A stretch of 17,822 nucleotides of DNA from Sphingomonadales bacterium UBA1936 (GTDB lineage: Bacteria > Pseudomonadota > Alphaproteobacteria > Sphingomonadales > Sphingomonadaceae), in NCBI GenBank assembly GCA_002336985.1, contig DDFE01000244.1, forward strand, positions 7,465 to 25,286, in the 5' to 3' direction. Position numbers and translations under genes: made by a program. The notes beneath the pieces are model-generated. The model was not told the DNA's origin, ran no database searches, and was given only the letters and a program-made list of their open reading frames with translations. Position 1 is the first letter of the stretch. The number at the start of each line of letters is the position of its first letter. Positions 1 to 5,350 of the stretch are shown piece by piece.

Positions 1-1
1 C

Positions 2-514
2 ACGGTTGCGCGCGACACGCTGCAGTTGATCATCCTGACCGCTGTGCGATCGAACGAAGCGCGCTGCGCGACCTGGAACGAGTTCGATCTCGATGCAGCG
101 GTCTGGTCGATCCCCGCCAAGCGCATGAAGATGAAGCTGCCGCACACCATCCCGCTGTCGCCGCCAGCGGTCGCGCTGCTGCGGCGCGTGCGCGCGGAGC
201 ATGAAGCGCTCGACGGCGTCGTCCGCGCGGATCGGCTGCTGTTCAGCTATGATGAGAAGACACCGATCAGCACGACCAGCGTGCTTAATGCGCTGCGCTA
301 CGCAGACATCAAGACGCTGACCGTCCACGGGTTCCGCAGCAGCTTCACCGACTGGACGGCCGAGCGCACCGATTACCCCAAGGAAGTCGCCGACAAGGCG
401 CTCGCGCATTCCGTGCCCGACGAGGTCGAAGCGGCGTATCGCCGCACCGACTTCTTCGAGAAGCGCCGCGCACTTATGAACGAGTGGGCAGCGTACCTGC
501 TTCCTCAGCCATGA
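2..514 (+). CDS. P4-type tyrosine recombinase (integrase), 3' part
   Basis: Site-specific recombinase that would integrate and excise the element at a chromosomal site. The reading frame is open from base 2, so the N-terminal arm-binding and core-binding domains lie outside the window and about 170 residues of the catalytic domain are present. The active-site set is visible: the first Arg in TAVRSNEAR, the HGFRSSF box (His and second Arg), LAHS (second His), and the nucleophilic Tyr in EAAYRRTDFFEKRR followed by the family's usual LMNEWA ending. Without the window edge the TTG at 26 would be the first start, but frame and homology continue upstream, so I treat the gene as truncated by the window and not by mutation. 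Its last 13 codons overlap the convergent membrane-protein gene. No tRNA or attachment site is visible. Family assignment is confident; target site is unknown. Confidence 0.95.
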   Translation, partial: TVARDTLQLIILTAVRSNEARCATWNEFDLDAAVWSIPAKRMKMKLPHTIPLSPPAVALLRRVRAEHEALDGVVRADRLLFSYDEKTPISTTSVLNALRYADIKTLTVHGFRSSFTDWTAERTDYPKEVADKALAHSVPDEVEAAYRRTDFFEKRRALMNEWAAYLLPQP

Positions 515-995
515 TCGCCTTGATGGCCTTTGCGAACGCGGACGCATCGTCCAGCTTGTGGGCGACCGCCCTGATCTTGCGACGGCGATATGCGACAGGC
601 GGATCGAGCTCGATCATCACATTCGGCCAGGTCGCCAGTGCGAGATTGAGCACGTCGCGCTTTTTAAGCGCGGCACCATCCCAGTGCTCGCGCAAGCCCG
701 CGACATGACCGACCGGGATCGGAAGCACTTTGAGAGTGCCGACGCGCATCGTCAGGATGCGGTTGCGGATCGTCACCGGCTGGCGTTTGATCGCGCGCAG
801 CAGGCCGAGCAACGCGATTACCGCCGAGACGTCGATCACGCCCAGCACGATGGCGACGGTCCATCCCCACAGCGCAACCGCGAGAAGGTGGACGACGACT
901 GTCTCGATGAGCGCCAGTGTCAGCAACACGCCCAGATTGGGCATGATGCTCCGGTCATATTCAAACTCATCCTCGTGTTCCGTCACACCCACCAC
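474..995 (-). CDS. two-helix membrane protein of unknown function
   Basis: About 173 residues. I do not recognise a named family. After a charged start (EHEDEFEYDRS) come two hydrophobic segments, about residues 21-43 and 45-68, separated by a single Trp-containing turn. A soluble C-terminal domain of about 100 residues follows, with alternating hydrophobic and basic strands (RNRILTMRVGTLKVLPIPVG) ending in an Ala-rich helix. This layout resembles membrane-anchored proteins with a PH-like domain, but that is only inference from shape. The start is probably the GTG at 995 or the next GTG codons. It lies 21 bases downstream of the alpA-like gene on the same strand, so the two are probably cotranscribed. 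The 3' end runs 41 bases into the convergent integrase gene, which would make the two transcripts antisense to each other. Confidence 0.7.
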   Translation of the reverse strand: MVGVTEHEDEFEYDRSIMPNLGVLLTLALIETVVVHLLAVALWGWTVAIVLGVIDVSAVIALLGLLRAIKRQPVTIRNRILTMRVGTLKVLPIPVGHVAGLREHWDGAALKKRDVLNLALATWPNVMIELDPPVAYRRRKIRAVAHKLDDASAFAKAIKAIMAEEAGTLPTRS

Positions 996-1016
996 ACGCC
1001 CTGTGTCGGTCGGCCC

Positions 1017-1226
1017 TTAGACATCATCGACGCTGTAGAAAATCGGATTGCGCTGCCACGCGGCGATGGCGGATTCTCGCCAGCCGGTGCAGCGCGTGGC
1101 GATGCGGATTTGCGGCGGAAAAGTGCCCGCCTGAATCTTTCGGTAGAGGGTGGACCGGCTGAGGCCGGTCGTCTCGAGAACGGCCTTGAGACGAAGGATG
1201 CGATCAAGCGGGGGATGAGAGGCCAT
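1017..1226 (-). CDS. AlpA-family phage/island regulatory protein
   Basis: A 69-residue DNA-binding protein of the AlpA/excisionase type, which in P4-like elements controls integrase expression or acts in excision. The signature is clear: DRILRLKAVLETTGLSRSTLY gives the helix-turn-helix (about residues 8-30), followed by RKIQAGTFPPQIRI and the wing and closing GWRESAIAAWQRN. The frame stays open upstream to 1355, but the family normally begins a few residues before DRILRL. The ATG at 1226 also has an AAGGAC Shine-Dalgarno about 8 bases upstream, so I choose that start. The gene lies beside the integrase, as is typical, and is followed by the membrane-protein gene in the same direction. A 32-base hairpin sits just upstream in its leader. 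Confidence 0.88.
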   Translation of the reverse strand: MASHPPLDRILRLKAVLETTGLSRSTLYRKIQAGTFPPQIRIATRCTGWRESAIAAWQRNPIFYSVDDV

Positions 1227-1239
1227 GACATGTCCTTGT

Positions 1240-1271
1240 GGTCGATGAGGCCGAATGCCTCGGGTTCGACC
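1240..1271 (-). promoter_or_regulatory. hairpin/operator-like inverted repeat in the alpA leader
   Basis: GGTCGA (1240-1245) pairs with TCGACC (1266-1271), and inside it GAGGC (1247-1251) pairs with GCCTC (1257-1261) around a 5-base loop. The repeat ends 14 bases before the alpA-like start codon and a few bases from its Shine-Dalgarno. It may be a binding site for the AlpA protein or a structure acting on its translation; the sequence alone does not decide. Confidence 0.45.
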
Positions 1272-1439
1272 ACGATTGTGAGCGGGCCGTGCCGCCGCAA
1301 GAGCGTTTGGCGCGAGAGTCCGCACTTGGCCGCGTCGGGCCGTTTGCTGCGTCACAAAGGCACCCCGGCCATCGACGCGCGCACCTTGGTATCGCGCCGC
1401 ACTGGCAATCGTTTCGTCAGCGTCTAAGGTCGATCAACG

Positions 1440-2366
1440 ATGCGCACGGACCTCGATCATCTGCCACCCGCCAAGCAGCGCGAGCTGGAACGCGTCGTCC
1501 GGATTCTGTTCGAGCAGTTCGGCGATGCGACCGCCATCGCGACCTCGGACTGGAAGAAGCAGGCGCGCATCCTCAAGGTCATTCTCTACGGCAGCTATGC
1601 GCGCGGCGGCTGGGTCGACGAGCCGCATACGGCCAAGGGGTACCAGTCCGACTTCGACCTGCTGATTATCGTCAATCACGAGAAGCTGACCGACCGTGTC
1701 GATTTCTGAAGCGGTGCTGAGAACGAGCTCAACCTGGAACTCGCGATCACCAAAGCGCTACGTACCCCGGTCAATTTCATCGTGCACACCCAGCAGGAAG
1801 TGAACGCGGGCCTGCTCGAAGGCCGCTACTTCTTCATCGACATCGCGAACGACGGCATCGCCCTCTACCAGAGCGACGATACCGATCTTCCTGAGCCGCA
1901 GCCTAAAACACCTGCGCAAGCGCTCGCGATGGCGCAGGAATATTTCGAGGAGTGGTATCCTGCGGCGCTTCGAGCGCACGTGAATTTTGGGGACGACCAA
2001 CGGCGTGGCTGGTTGAAGGACGCCGCCTTCATGCTTCATCAGGCCGCAGAACGCGCCTATCATTGTGCGCTGCTAGTCTGCACCTTTTATACGCCGCACG
2101 TGCACAACCTCGGCTTCCTGCGCACTCAAGCCGAGCGGATCGATCCACGGTTGATCGAGGTGTGGCCGCGCGAGGCCAAGCAGGACCGCGCGCGGTTCGA
2201 GAAGCTCAAAGAAGCCTATGTGAAGGCGCGCTACTCCAAACATTACCGCATCACCGAAGACGAGCTCGCTTGGCTCGGCGAGCGGGTCGAGGCGTTGATC
2301 AAGGTGGTCGAGGTCATCTGCAACGAGCGGATCGAAGCATTGCAACGAACAGTACGCGCTGCCTGA
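1440..2366 (+). pseudogene. MNT nucleotidyltransferase-HEPN fusion gene interrupted by one in-frame TGA
   Basis: Read through, the frame encodes 308 residues. The first 89 form a minimal nucleotidyltransferase domain with the GSYARGGW motif and SDFDLL metal-binding Asp pair. From about residue 110 (PVNFIVHTQQEVNAG) through 300 comes the linker and a helical HEPN domain with KDAAFMLHQAAERAYHC and a KARYSKHYRI segment. Both halves are in the same frame, separated only by TGA at 1707-1709 followed by SGAENELNLEL. Homologues as I remember them have Trp there (VDYW/VDFW plus a charged helix), so TGG to TGA is the simplest explanation. MNT and HEPN pairs are known as toxin-antitoxin or abortive-infection modules in which MNT modifies or restrains the HEPN RNase. 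Reinitiation could give a separate HEPN protein (first GTG at 1782), but no good ribosome binding site is visible there. The ATG at 1440 has AAGG 11 bases upstream. Confidence 0.82.
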
Positions 2367-2410
2367 CACAGTTCGGGCAGTTGAGGGGGCTCTCCCAGCA
2401 AAGCAGGACT

Positions 2411-2442
2411 GATCCCGTCACGGATCGCCGTGACCTAGGATC
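2411..2442. repeat. tetraloop hairpin downstream of MNT-HEPN
   Basis: GTCACGG (2417-2423) and CCGTGAC (2428-2434) pair perfectly around ATCG. GATCC (2411-2415) and GGATC (2438-2442) extend the stem after an asymmetric 1/3-base internal loop. There is no T-run after it on the plus strand, so it is a weak candidate terminator for the upstream gene, or a protein or RNA regulatory site. Confidence 0.5.
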
Positions 2443-2462
2443 GGGCGGTGCCTTACGAAACC

Positions 2463-2529
2463 GGCGTTGCCGCCATTTTTCCCCGCCGTCTGCGCGGCTC
2501 CTCGCGGCATCAAAAATAGCGGCAACGCC
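2463..2529. repeat. 67-bp inverted repeat with 18-bp arms
   Basis: Arms 2463-2480 (GGCGTTGCCGCCATTTTT) and 2512-2529 (AAAAATAGCGGCAACGCC) are inverted copies with one mismatch, around a 31-base GC-rich centre. The structure has a GC-rich outer stem and an A/T-tract at the inner end of each arm. It may be a bidirectional transcription barrier, a regulator binding site or a tiny non-autonomous element. No flanking target duplication is evident to me. Confidence 0.6.
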
Positions 2530-2571
2530 AGTCCTGCGCTGACGCTGCGGCCGCATGCGGTGCGCAAGCCA

Positions 2572-2632
2572 CCTGATACCCGATCCTGATGGTCGGCTGT
2601 CGACGGGAACAGGTCCCGCTTCGCATCAGGAG
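2572..2632 (+). promoter_or_regulatory. leader able to mask the DUF736 ribosome binding site
   Basis: CCTGATG (2585-2591) is a perfect complement of CATCAGG (2624-2630), and the second arm contains the AGG of the Shine-Dalgarno AGGAG (2628-2632), 8 bases before the ATG at 2641. Inside the loop CGGGA (2604-2608) pairs with TCCCG (2614-2618). A second CCTGAT copy at 2572-2577 could compete for the same arm, giving two mutually exclusive pairings. The pairing is seen directly; a role in translational control is inference. Confidence 0.45.
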
Positions 2633-2640
2633 TAACTGCA

Positions 2641-2964
2641 ATGCCTGCCATCGGATATGTCACCAAGGCCGACGACGGATCGTTCAAGGGCCAGCTTAAG
2701 ACGCTCAGCATTCGTGCCGAAATCACCATCATGCCTAGCAAAACCAAAATCGGCGCCGCGCAACCGGACTACAAGGTTTTCTCCGGACACGTCGAAATCG
2801 GCGCGGGTTGGATCCGCCGCTCCGAAGCGTCGGGCAATGAGTATATTTCGCTCAGCTTGGCCGCACCCGAGTTCGGGCCGCGACGGCTCTACGCCAACCT
2901 CGGACGCGCCGCTGGCACCGACGATGGCGAGCGGTTCGCCATCATCTGGAACCCGGCCGACTAA
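2641..2964 (+). CDS. DUF736 family protein
   Basis: A 107-residue protein of the DUF736 family, small cytosolic beta-rich proteins of unknown biochemical role that are common on alphaproteobacterial plasmids and conjugative islands. Recognisable features are the start MPAIGYVTKADDGSFKGQL, the central KTKIGAAQPDYKVF with GAGWIRRSE, and the end YISLSLAAPEFGPRRLYANLG through FAIIWNP. Its length matches the family. The ATG at 2641 has a well-spaced AGGAG, which lies in a possible stem (see the leader entry), and the gene ends shortly before a hairpin terminator, so it is a single-gene transcript. The family is a marker of transferable DNA and fits the integrase and relaxase elsewhere in the window; no enzymatic motif is visible. 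Confidence 0.92.
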   Translation: MPAIGYVTKADDGSFKGQLKTLSIRAEITIMPSKTKIGAAQPDYKVFSGHVEIGAGWIRRSEASGNEYISLSLAAPEFGPRRLYANLGRAAGTDDGERFAIIWNPAD

Positions 2965-2972
2965 CTGAGCAA

Positions 2973-2997
2973 AACCCGCAGGCCCGGCTTGCGGGTT
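2973..2997 (+). terminator. intrinsic-like terminator after DUF736
   Basis: AACCCGCA (2973-2980) and TGCGGGTT (2990-2997) form a perfect 8-bp stem around GGCCCGGCT, starting 8 bases after the stop codon. The following T-rich stretch is short (GTT), so efficiency is uncertain. Confidence 0.7.
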
Positions 2998-3203
2998 GTT
3001 CGCCTCGCTAAACGGCTTGAAAGGAGCCAATAGCCGAGTGGCGGCTTCTGTTGCGTCAAGAATGAATCGCGGACGTTCGCTTTGCCGGGACTAATCTAAT
3101 CGGTCGCGTGAAAACTGCAGAAGATCGAAATAGAAAATTTCTCGGCTACGAAAATCTCGCGGGACGCTCTCACCCTAAACGCGGATTGGTAGCGCGAATG
3201 CTA

Positions 3204-3482
3204 TCATTCGCAAATTCTACGACCAAGCGCATTATATTCGCCATCATTTTCATCGGTAGATCGGCGGTTGTCGAAACCAAACACGATGTCATGTTCGCGT
3301 AGGGAAAGATTGGGGTGGCTACTTTGAAACCCGGTGAGGCCGATTTTCGCCAAGTCCGGCAGATGAACCGGTCCGTCGTCATGCGGCATTGTGAGAGAAT
3401 AAACGCGCTCTCCGTTGAGCATTGCAAAAAAAATCATTCGGCGCGTTTCCCGCAATTCGTCCTTCAAACCAACGTCAACCAT
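3204..3482 (-). CDS. hypothetical 92-aa ORF, doubtful
   Basis: The frame reads MVDVGLKDELRETRRMIFFA, then MLNGERVYSLTMPHDDGPVH and a soluble, acidic-ending C-terminus. I recognise no family and no motif. The composition is protein-like, with a mix of strands and helices, and the frame is on the same strand as the neighbouring small genes, beginning 33 bases after the 37-aa ORF. Against it: the ribosome binding site is weak, the surrounding DNA is AT-richer than the rest of the window, and a 134-residue plus-strand frame (3315-3719) covers much of the same bases. An internal Met before IFFAMLNG is another possible start. It could be a decayed gene. Confidence is low. Confidence 0.3.
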   Translation of the reverse strand: MVDVGLKDELRETRRMIFFAMLNGERVYSLTMPHDDGPVHLPDLAKIGLTGFQSSHPNLSLREHDIVFGFDNRRSTDENDGEYNALGRRICE

Positions 3483-3515
3483 GATGCTGCTCGCCTTGCG
3501 GCCATTATCTCACCT

Positions 3516-3629
3516 TTAAAACAACGCGCGAAATATTGTCCTCAAGCCGACATGGACGACGAACACGGCGAAGAGAAAGAGCGCCGCAGCACTGCTGATT
3601 TCGAAGCCGCTCACCTTTGGTTCAGCCAT
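3516..3629 (-). CDS. 37-aa single-helix membrane peptide
   Basis: A short frame encoding MAEPKVSGFEISSAAALFLF followed by AVFVVHVGLRTIFRALF. After a short polar head, residues about 11-28 form one strongly hydrophobic helix, then a basic amphipathic tail, so an inner-membrane peptide is expected. The Shine-Dalgarno AGGAG (3637-3641 on the minus strand) is 7 bases from the ATG, and a sigma70-like promoter lies directly upstream. No family is recognised. The cationic tail after the helix is also seen in small toxic or stress peptides, but that is only a resemblance. It belongs to a run of small minus-strand membrane or secreted proteins (3516-4593). Confidence 0.42.
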   Translation of the reverse strand: MAEPKVSGFEISSAAALFLFAVFVVHVGLRTIFRALF

Positions 3630-3648
3630 CTCCAGTCTCCTGATGCCA

Positions 3649-3677
3649 AATGTATCGTATCACGACATGATTTGCAA
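3649..3677 (-). promoter_or_regulatory. sigma70-like promoter for the 37-aa membrane peptide
   Basis: On the minus strand TTGCAA (3672-3677), a 17-base spacer and TACATT (3649-3654) give a good -35/-10 match. Expected initiation near 3642 would leave a very short leader starting at the Shine-Dalgarno of the ORF beginning at 3629. Confidence 0.4.
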
Positions 3678-3834
3678 TCCGGAATTGCGATTAGAACACG
3701 TGCCACCGGTTTCCCGTGATGAAGAGGCGTCGCGTCAGCGAACTTCGGAATTGGGCAGCGCAGTCGCATGCGCCACTGTGCAGCGCATCAGGCATTTCCG
3801 AACAGTGAATTAAAAGCTGCACTGATGCCAAAGA

Positions 3835-3957
3835 TCATTTCTTGGCTGGATGTACAGGGCCTTTATAATAGCTCGTTTTGTCGCGAAATGTGACGCAACC
3901 ACTTAAATACACCGATACCAGGATGGTGCTCAAAAAGAGAGATATCATACGACGCAT
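3835..3957 (-). CDS. 40-aa small lipoprotein
   Basis: The frame reads MRRMISLFLSTILVSVYLSG then CVTFRDKTSYYKGPVHPAKK and stop. This is a textbook lipoprotein signal: basic start, hydrophobic core at residues 4-18, and a lipobox LSGC with Cys21 as the lipidation site, leaving a 20-residue mature peptide that is basic and rich in Tyr and Lys. GAAAGG lies 6 bases before the ATG, a good ribosome binding site. It follows the 61-aa membrane protein gene on the same strand by 78 bases and may share its transcript. Entericidin-like and other tiny lipoproteins have similar sizes, but I cannot assign a family. Export and lipidation are inferred from the signal; the function is unknown. Confidence 0.6.
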   Translation of the reverse strand: MRRMISLFLSTILVSVYLSGCVTFRDKTSYYKGPVHPAKK

Positions 3958-4035
3958 CAGTAACCTTTCACGATCATGAGCGACGCTTGCGAATTTGACC
4001 TGCAATAGAGGTCGAGCAGGCAGCGGATGAGCGCA

Positions 4036-4221
4036 TTATTTTGACGATCTATCGCGGATGACCTGACGTGCGACATCGCGAAATGCCGTCGCTGCTTCGT
4101 CTGCGATACCGCGCCCGGGTTCGAGCTCCTCATGGAGACGCGCAAGGCTTTTCCGGTACCGGAGCCAAATAAAAGCGAGCACGGCGACTACAACAGCGGT
4201 GATGATAATGGTCTTCGTCAT
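4036..4221 (-). CDS. 61-aa membrane-anchored small protein
   Basis: The protein begins MTKTIIITAVVVAVLAFIWL, a single N-terminal transmembrane helix (about residues 4-20), followed by a basic RYRKSLARLHEELEPGRG stretch and a helical cytoplasmic tail ending RQVIRDRSSK. The ribosome binding site is strong (AAAGGAAG, 9 bases before the ATG at 4221). It lies 45 bases downstream of the 108-aa gene on the same strand and upstream of the small lipoprotein, so these three probably form one unit controlled from the palindromic promoter at 4598-4629. I recognise no family. The shape suggests a membrane-tethered regulator or a stress peptide, but nothing in the sequence fixes the role. Confidence 0.65.
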   Translation of the reverse strand: MTKTIIITAVVVAVLAFIWLRYRKSLARLHEELEPGRGIADEAATAFRDVARQVIRDRSSK

Positions 4222-4266
4222 GACGATACTTCCTTTCCGTTTAATGTCGCGAGACAGGTTGCGTAA

Positions 4267-4593
4267 CTAACGCCATCGCGTCGGCAGGCGTCGTGCGATC
4301 CTCATCGCCCTTTCGCCTTTAGACGAATGGGGTTCGACGAAGTTTCCGAGCGCGGCCTTTGCGGCTCTCAAGATATCGCTGCGTGCACGACACGCGAGCA
4401 GCACCTCCTTCGACATCTTCGTGGTCGGGTTTATTTCGCGCCACATTGCGGCGGCCACCGCGTCAACCTCGGCGTCGGTAGGCGCCCGATTGTCCCTGAG
4501 GCACTCTATCACTGGCTTTGGAATGTCACGCCGCAAACAGCGTTTCGCAGTACCTCTTACGACGCCGCAAGTTTCTCGCGCTCGCATCAACAT
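4267..4593 (-). CDS. hypothetical 108-aa protein, probably translated from a leaderless mRNA
   Basis: A mostly helical soluble protein. The central part, RDNRAPTDAEVDAVAAAMWR then EINPTTKMSKEVLLACRARS, looks like a genuine folded domain, and the tail GERAMRIARRLPTRWR is very basic. No known family or catalytic motif is recognised; the charge would suit nucleic-acid binding, which is speculation. There is no Shine-Dalgarno before the ATG at 4593, but a promoter with correct spacing (TTGATT, 17 bases, TATATA) puts the transcription start on or next to that ATG, which argues for a leaderless message. It heads the small-protein unit with the 61-aa membrane protein and the 40-aa lipoprotein. Met3 is an alternative start. 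Confidence 0.55.
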   Translation of the reverse strand: MLMRARETCGVVRGTAKRCLRRDIPKPVIECLRDNRAPTDAEVDAVAAAMWREINPTTKMSKEVLLACRARSDILRAAKAALGNFVEPHSSKGERAMRIARRLPTRWR

Positions 4594-4597
4594 GGAA

Positions 4598-4629
4598 ATT
4601 TATATATCGTATAACGATATATAAATCAA
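4598..4629 (-). promoter_or_regulatory. promoter embedded in a perfect 29-bp palindromic operator
   Basis: ATTTATATATCGT (4598-4610) and ACGATATATAAAT (4614-4626) are perfect inverted 13-bp arms around ATA. On the minus strand TTGATT (4624-4629), 17 bases and TATATA (4601-4606) form a promoter whose -10 and spacer lie inside the palindrome. The expected start is at or beside the ATG at 4593. A bound dimer would block polymerase. The divergent MarR gene (start 4799) is the nearest candidate regulator; this link is inference. Confidence 0.65.
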
Positions 4630-4798
4630 GTGACGCGCGGCGCGCCTTATGGGGGGACCTAACGTAAATTGATTTCTGTCGTAGCGCGATATATTCCACA
4701 TTTTCGGGGTGGAGGCCGGCACACTGCAAACTATGTAAGACGGTGTGTCGGTCGACCGGGCAGTCGTCCGGTCGATCCGATCAAATCGGAGCGACCGG

Positions 4799-5224
4799 GT
4801 GCAATCAATTTCACAAACTTCGTCGGGTGTATCTGAGGCTGATTACGAAACTCTCGCAGCCTTTAGATACGAGCTTCGACGGTTTCTCAACTTCAGCGAA
4901 CGTGCAGCGAAAGCGCTCGGCATGACACCCCAGCAGCACCAGTGCCTCCTCGCCATTCGCGCCGCTCCAGATCGAACGATTACTATTGGCCGTCTTGCCG
5001 ACCAATTGTTCGTTCAACCCCACACCGCAAGCGAGTTGGTTGATCGGATGGTCTCGATGGGCTGGCTGGAACGACGCGCCAATTCTGAGGATCGTCGAAG
5101 CATACGCCTTGGAATGACGAGGAGTGCCGAATCCTTGCTCGGAAAAATGTCCGCAACGCACCGGCAGGAAGTGGTTCGGATCAGGGATACACTCACCGAG
5201 CTACTCGCCCGCCTGGATGGCTGA
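4799..5224 (+). CDS. MarR-family transcriptional regulator
   Basis: A winged helix-turn-helix dimeric regulator of about 141 residues, the usual MarR length. Visible elements in order: dimerisation helix YETLAAFRYELRRFLNFSER, the segment LGMTPQQHQCLLAIRAAPD, the recognition region TIGRLADQLFVQPHTASELV, DRMVSMGWLERR, the wing ANSEDRRSIRLGMT, and a C-terminal dimerisation helix. I choose GTG at 4799 because GGAG lies 7 bases before it. The upstream GTG at 4745 would add 18 residues with no ribosome binding site and no homology. It is divergent from the small-protein cluster, with the palindromic operator between them, and convergent with the ClC gene at the end of the transporter operon. MarR proteins often respond to small phenolic or oxidative signals; the ligand here is unknown. 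Confidence 0.9.
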   Translation: MQSISQTSSGVSEADYETLAAFRYELRRFLNFSERAAKALGMTPQQHQCLLAIRAAPDRTITIGRLADQLFVQPHTASELVDRMVSMGWLERRANSEDRRSIRLGMTRSAESLLGKMSATHRQEVVRIRDTLTELLARLDG

Positions 5225-5350
5225 GTTGTCGGTACGCGTTATCGTCAACCAGCCACGGATCGCGCGCCGAGGCGGTGAATTTGGGCATGTGATCCATGTG
5301 CCGAGCAACGCGTTCATAACCGATGAAATCGCCACCTCTTCTGACCAACG

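Noticed and set aside
558..1427. 289-residue plus-strand open frame
   Set aside because: It runs antisense to the membrane-protein and AlpA-like genes, is rich in His/Arg/Asp as mirror frames of high-GC genes are, and has no recognisable domain.
3315..3719. 134-residue plus-strand open frame
   Set aside because: No domain, no clear ribosome binding site, and it conflicts with the 37-aa membrane peptide on the other strand, which has promoter and Shine-Dalgarno; both remain uncertain.
4745..4798. Upstream GTG start for the MarR gene
   Set aside because: No Shine-Dalgarno before it, whereas the in-frame GTG at 4799 has GGAG at 7 bases.
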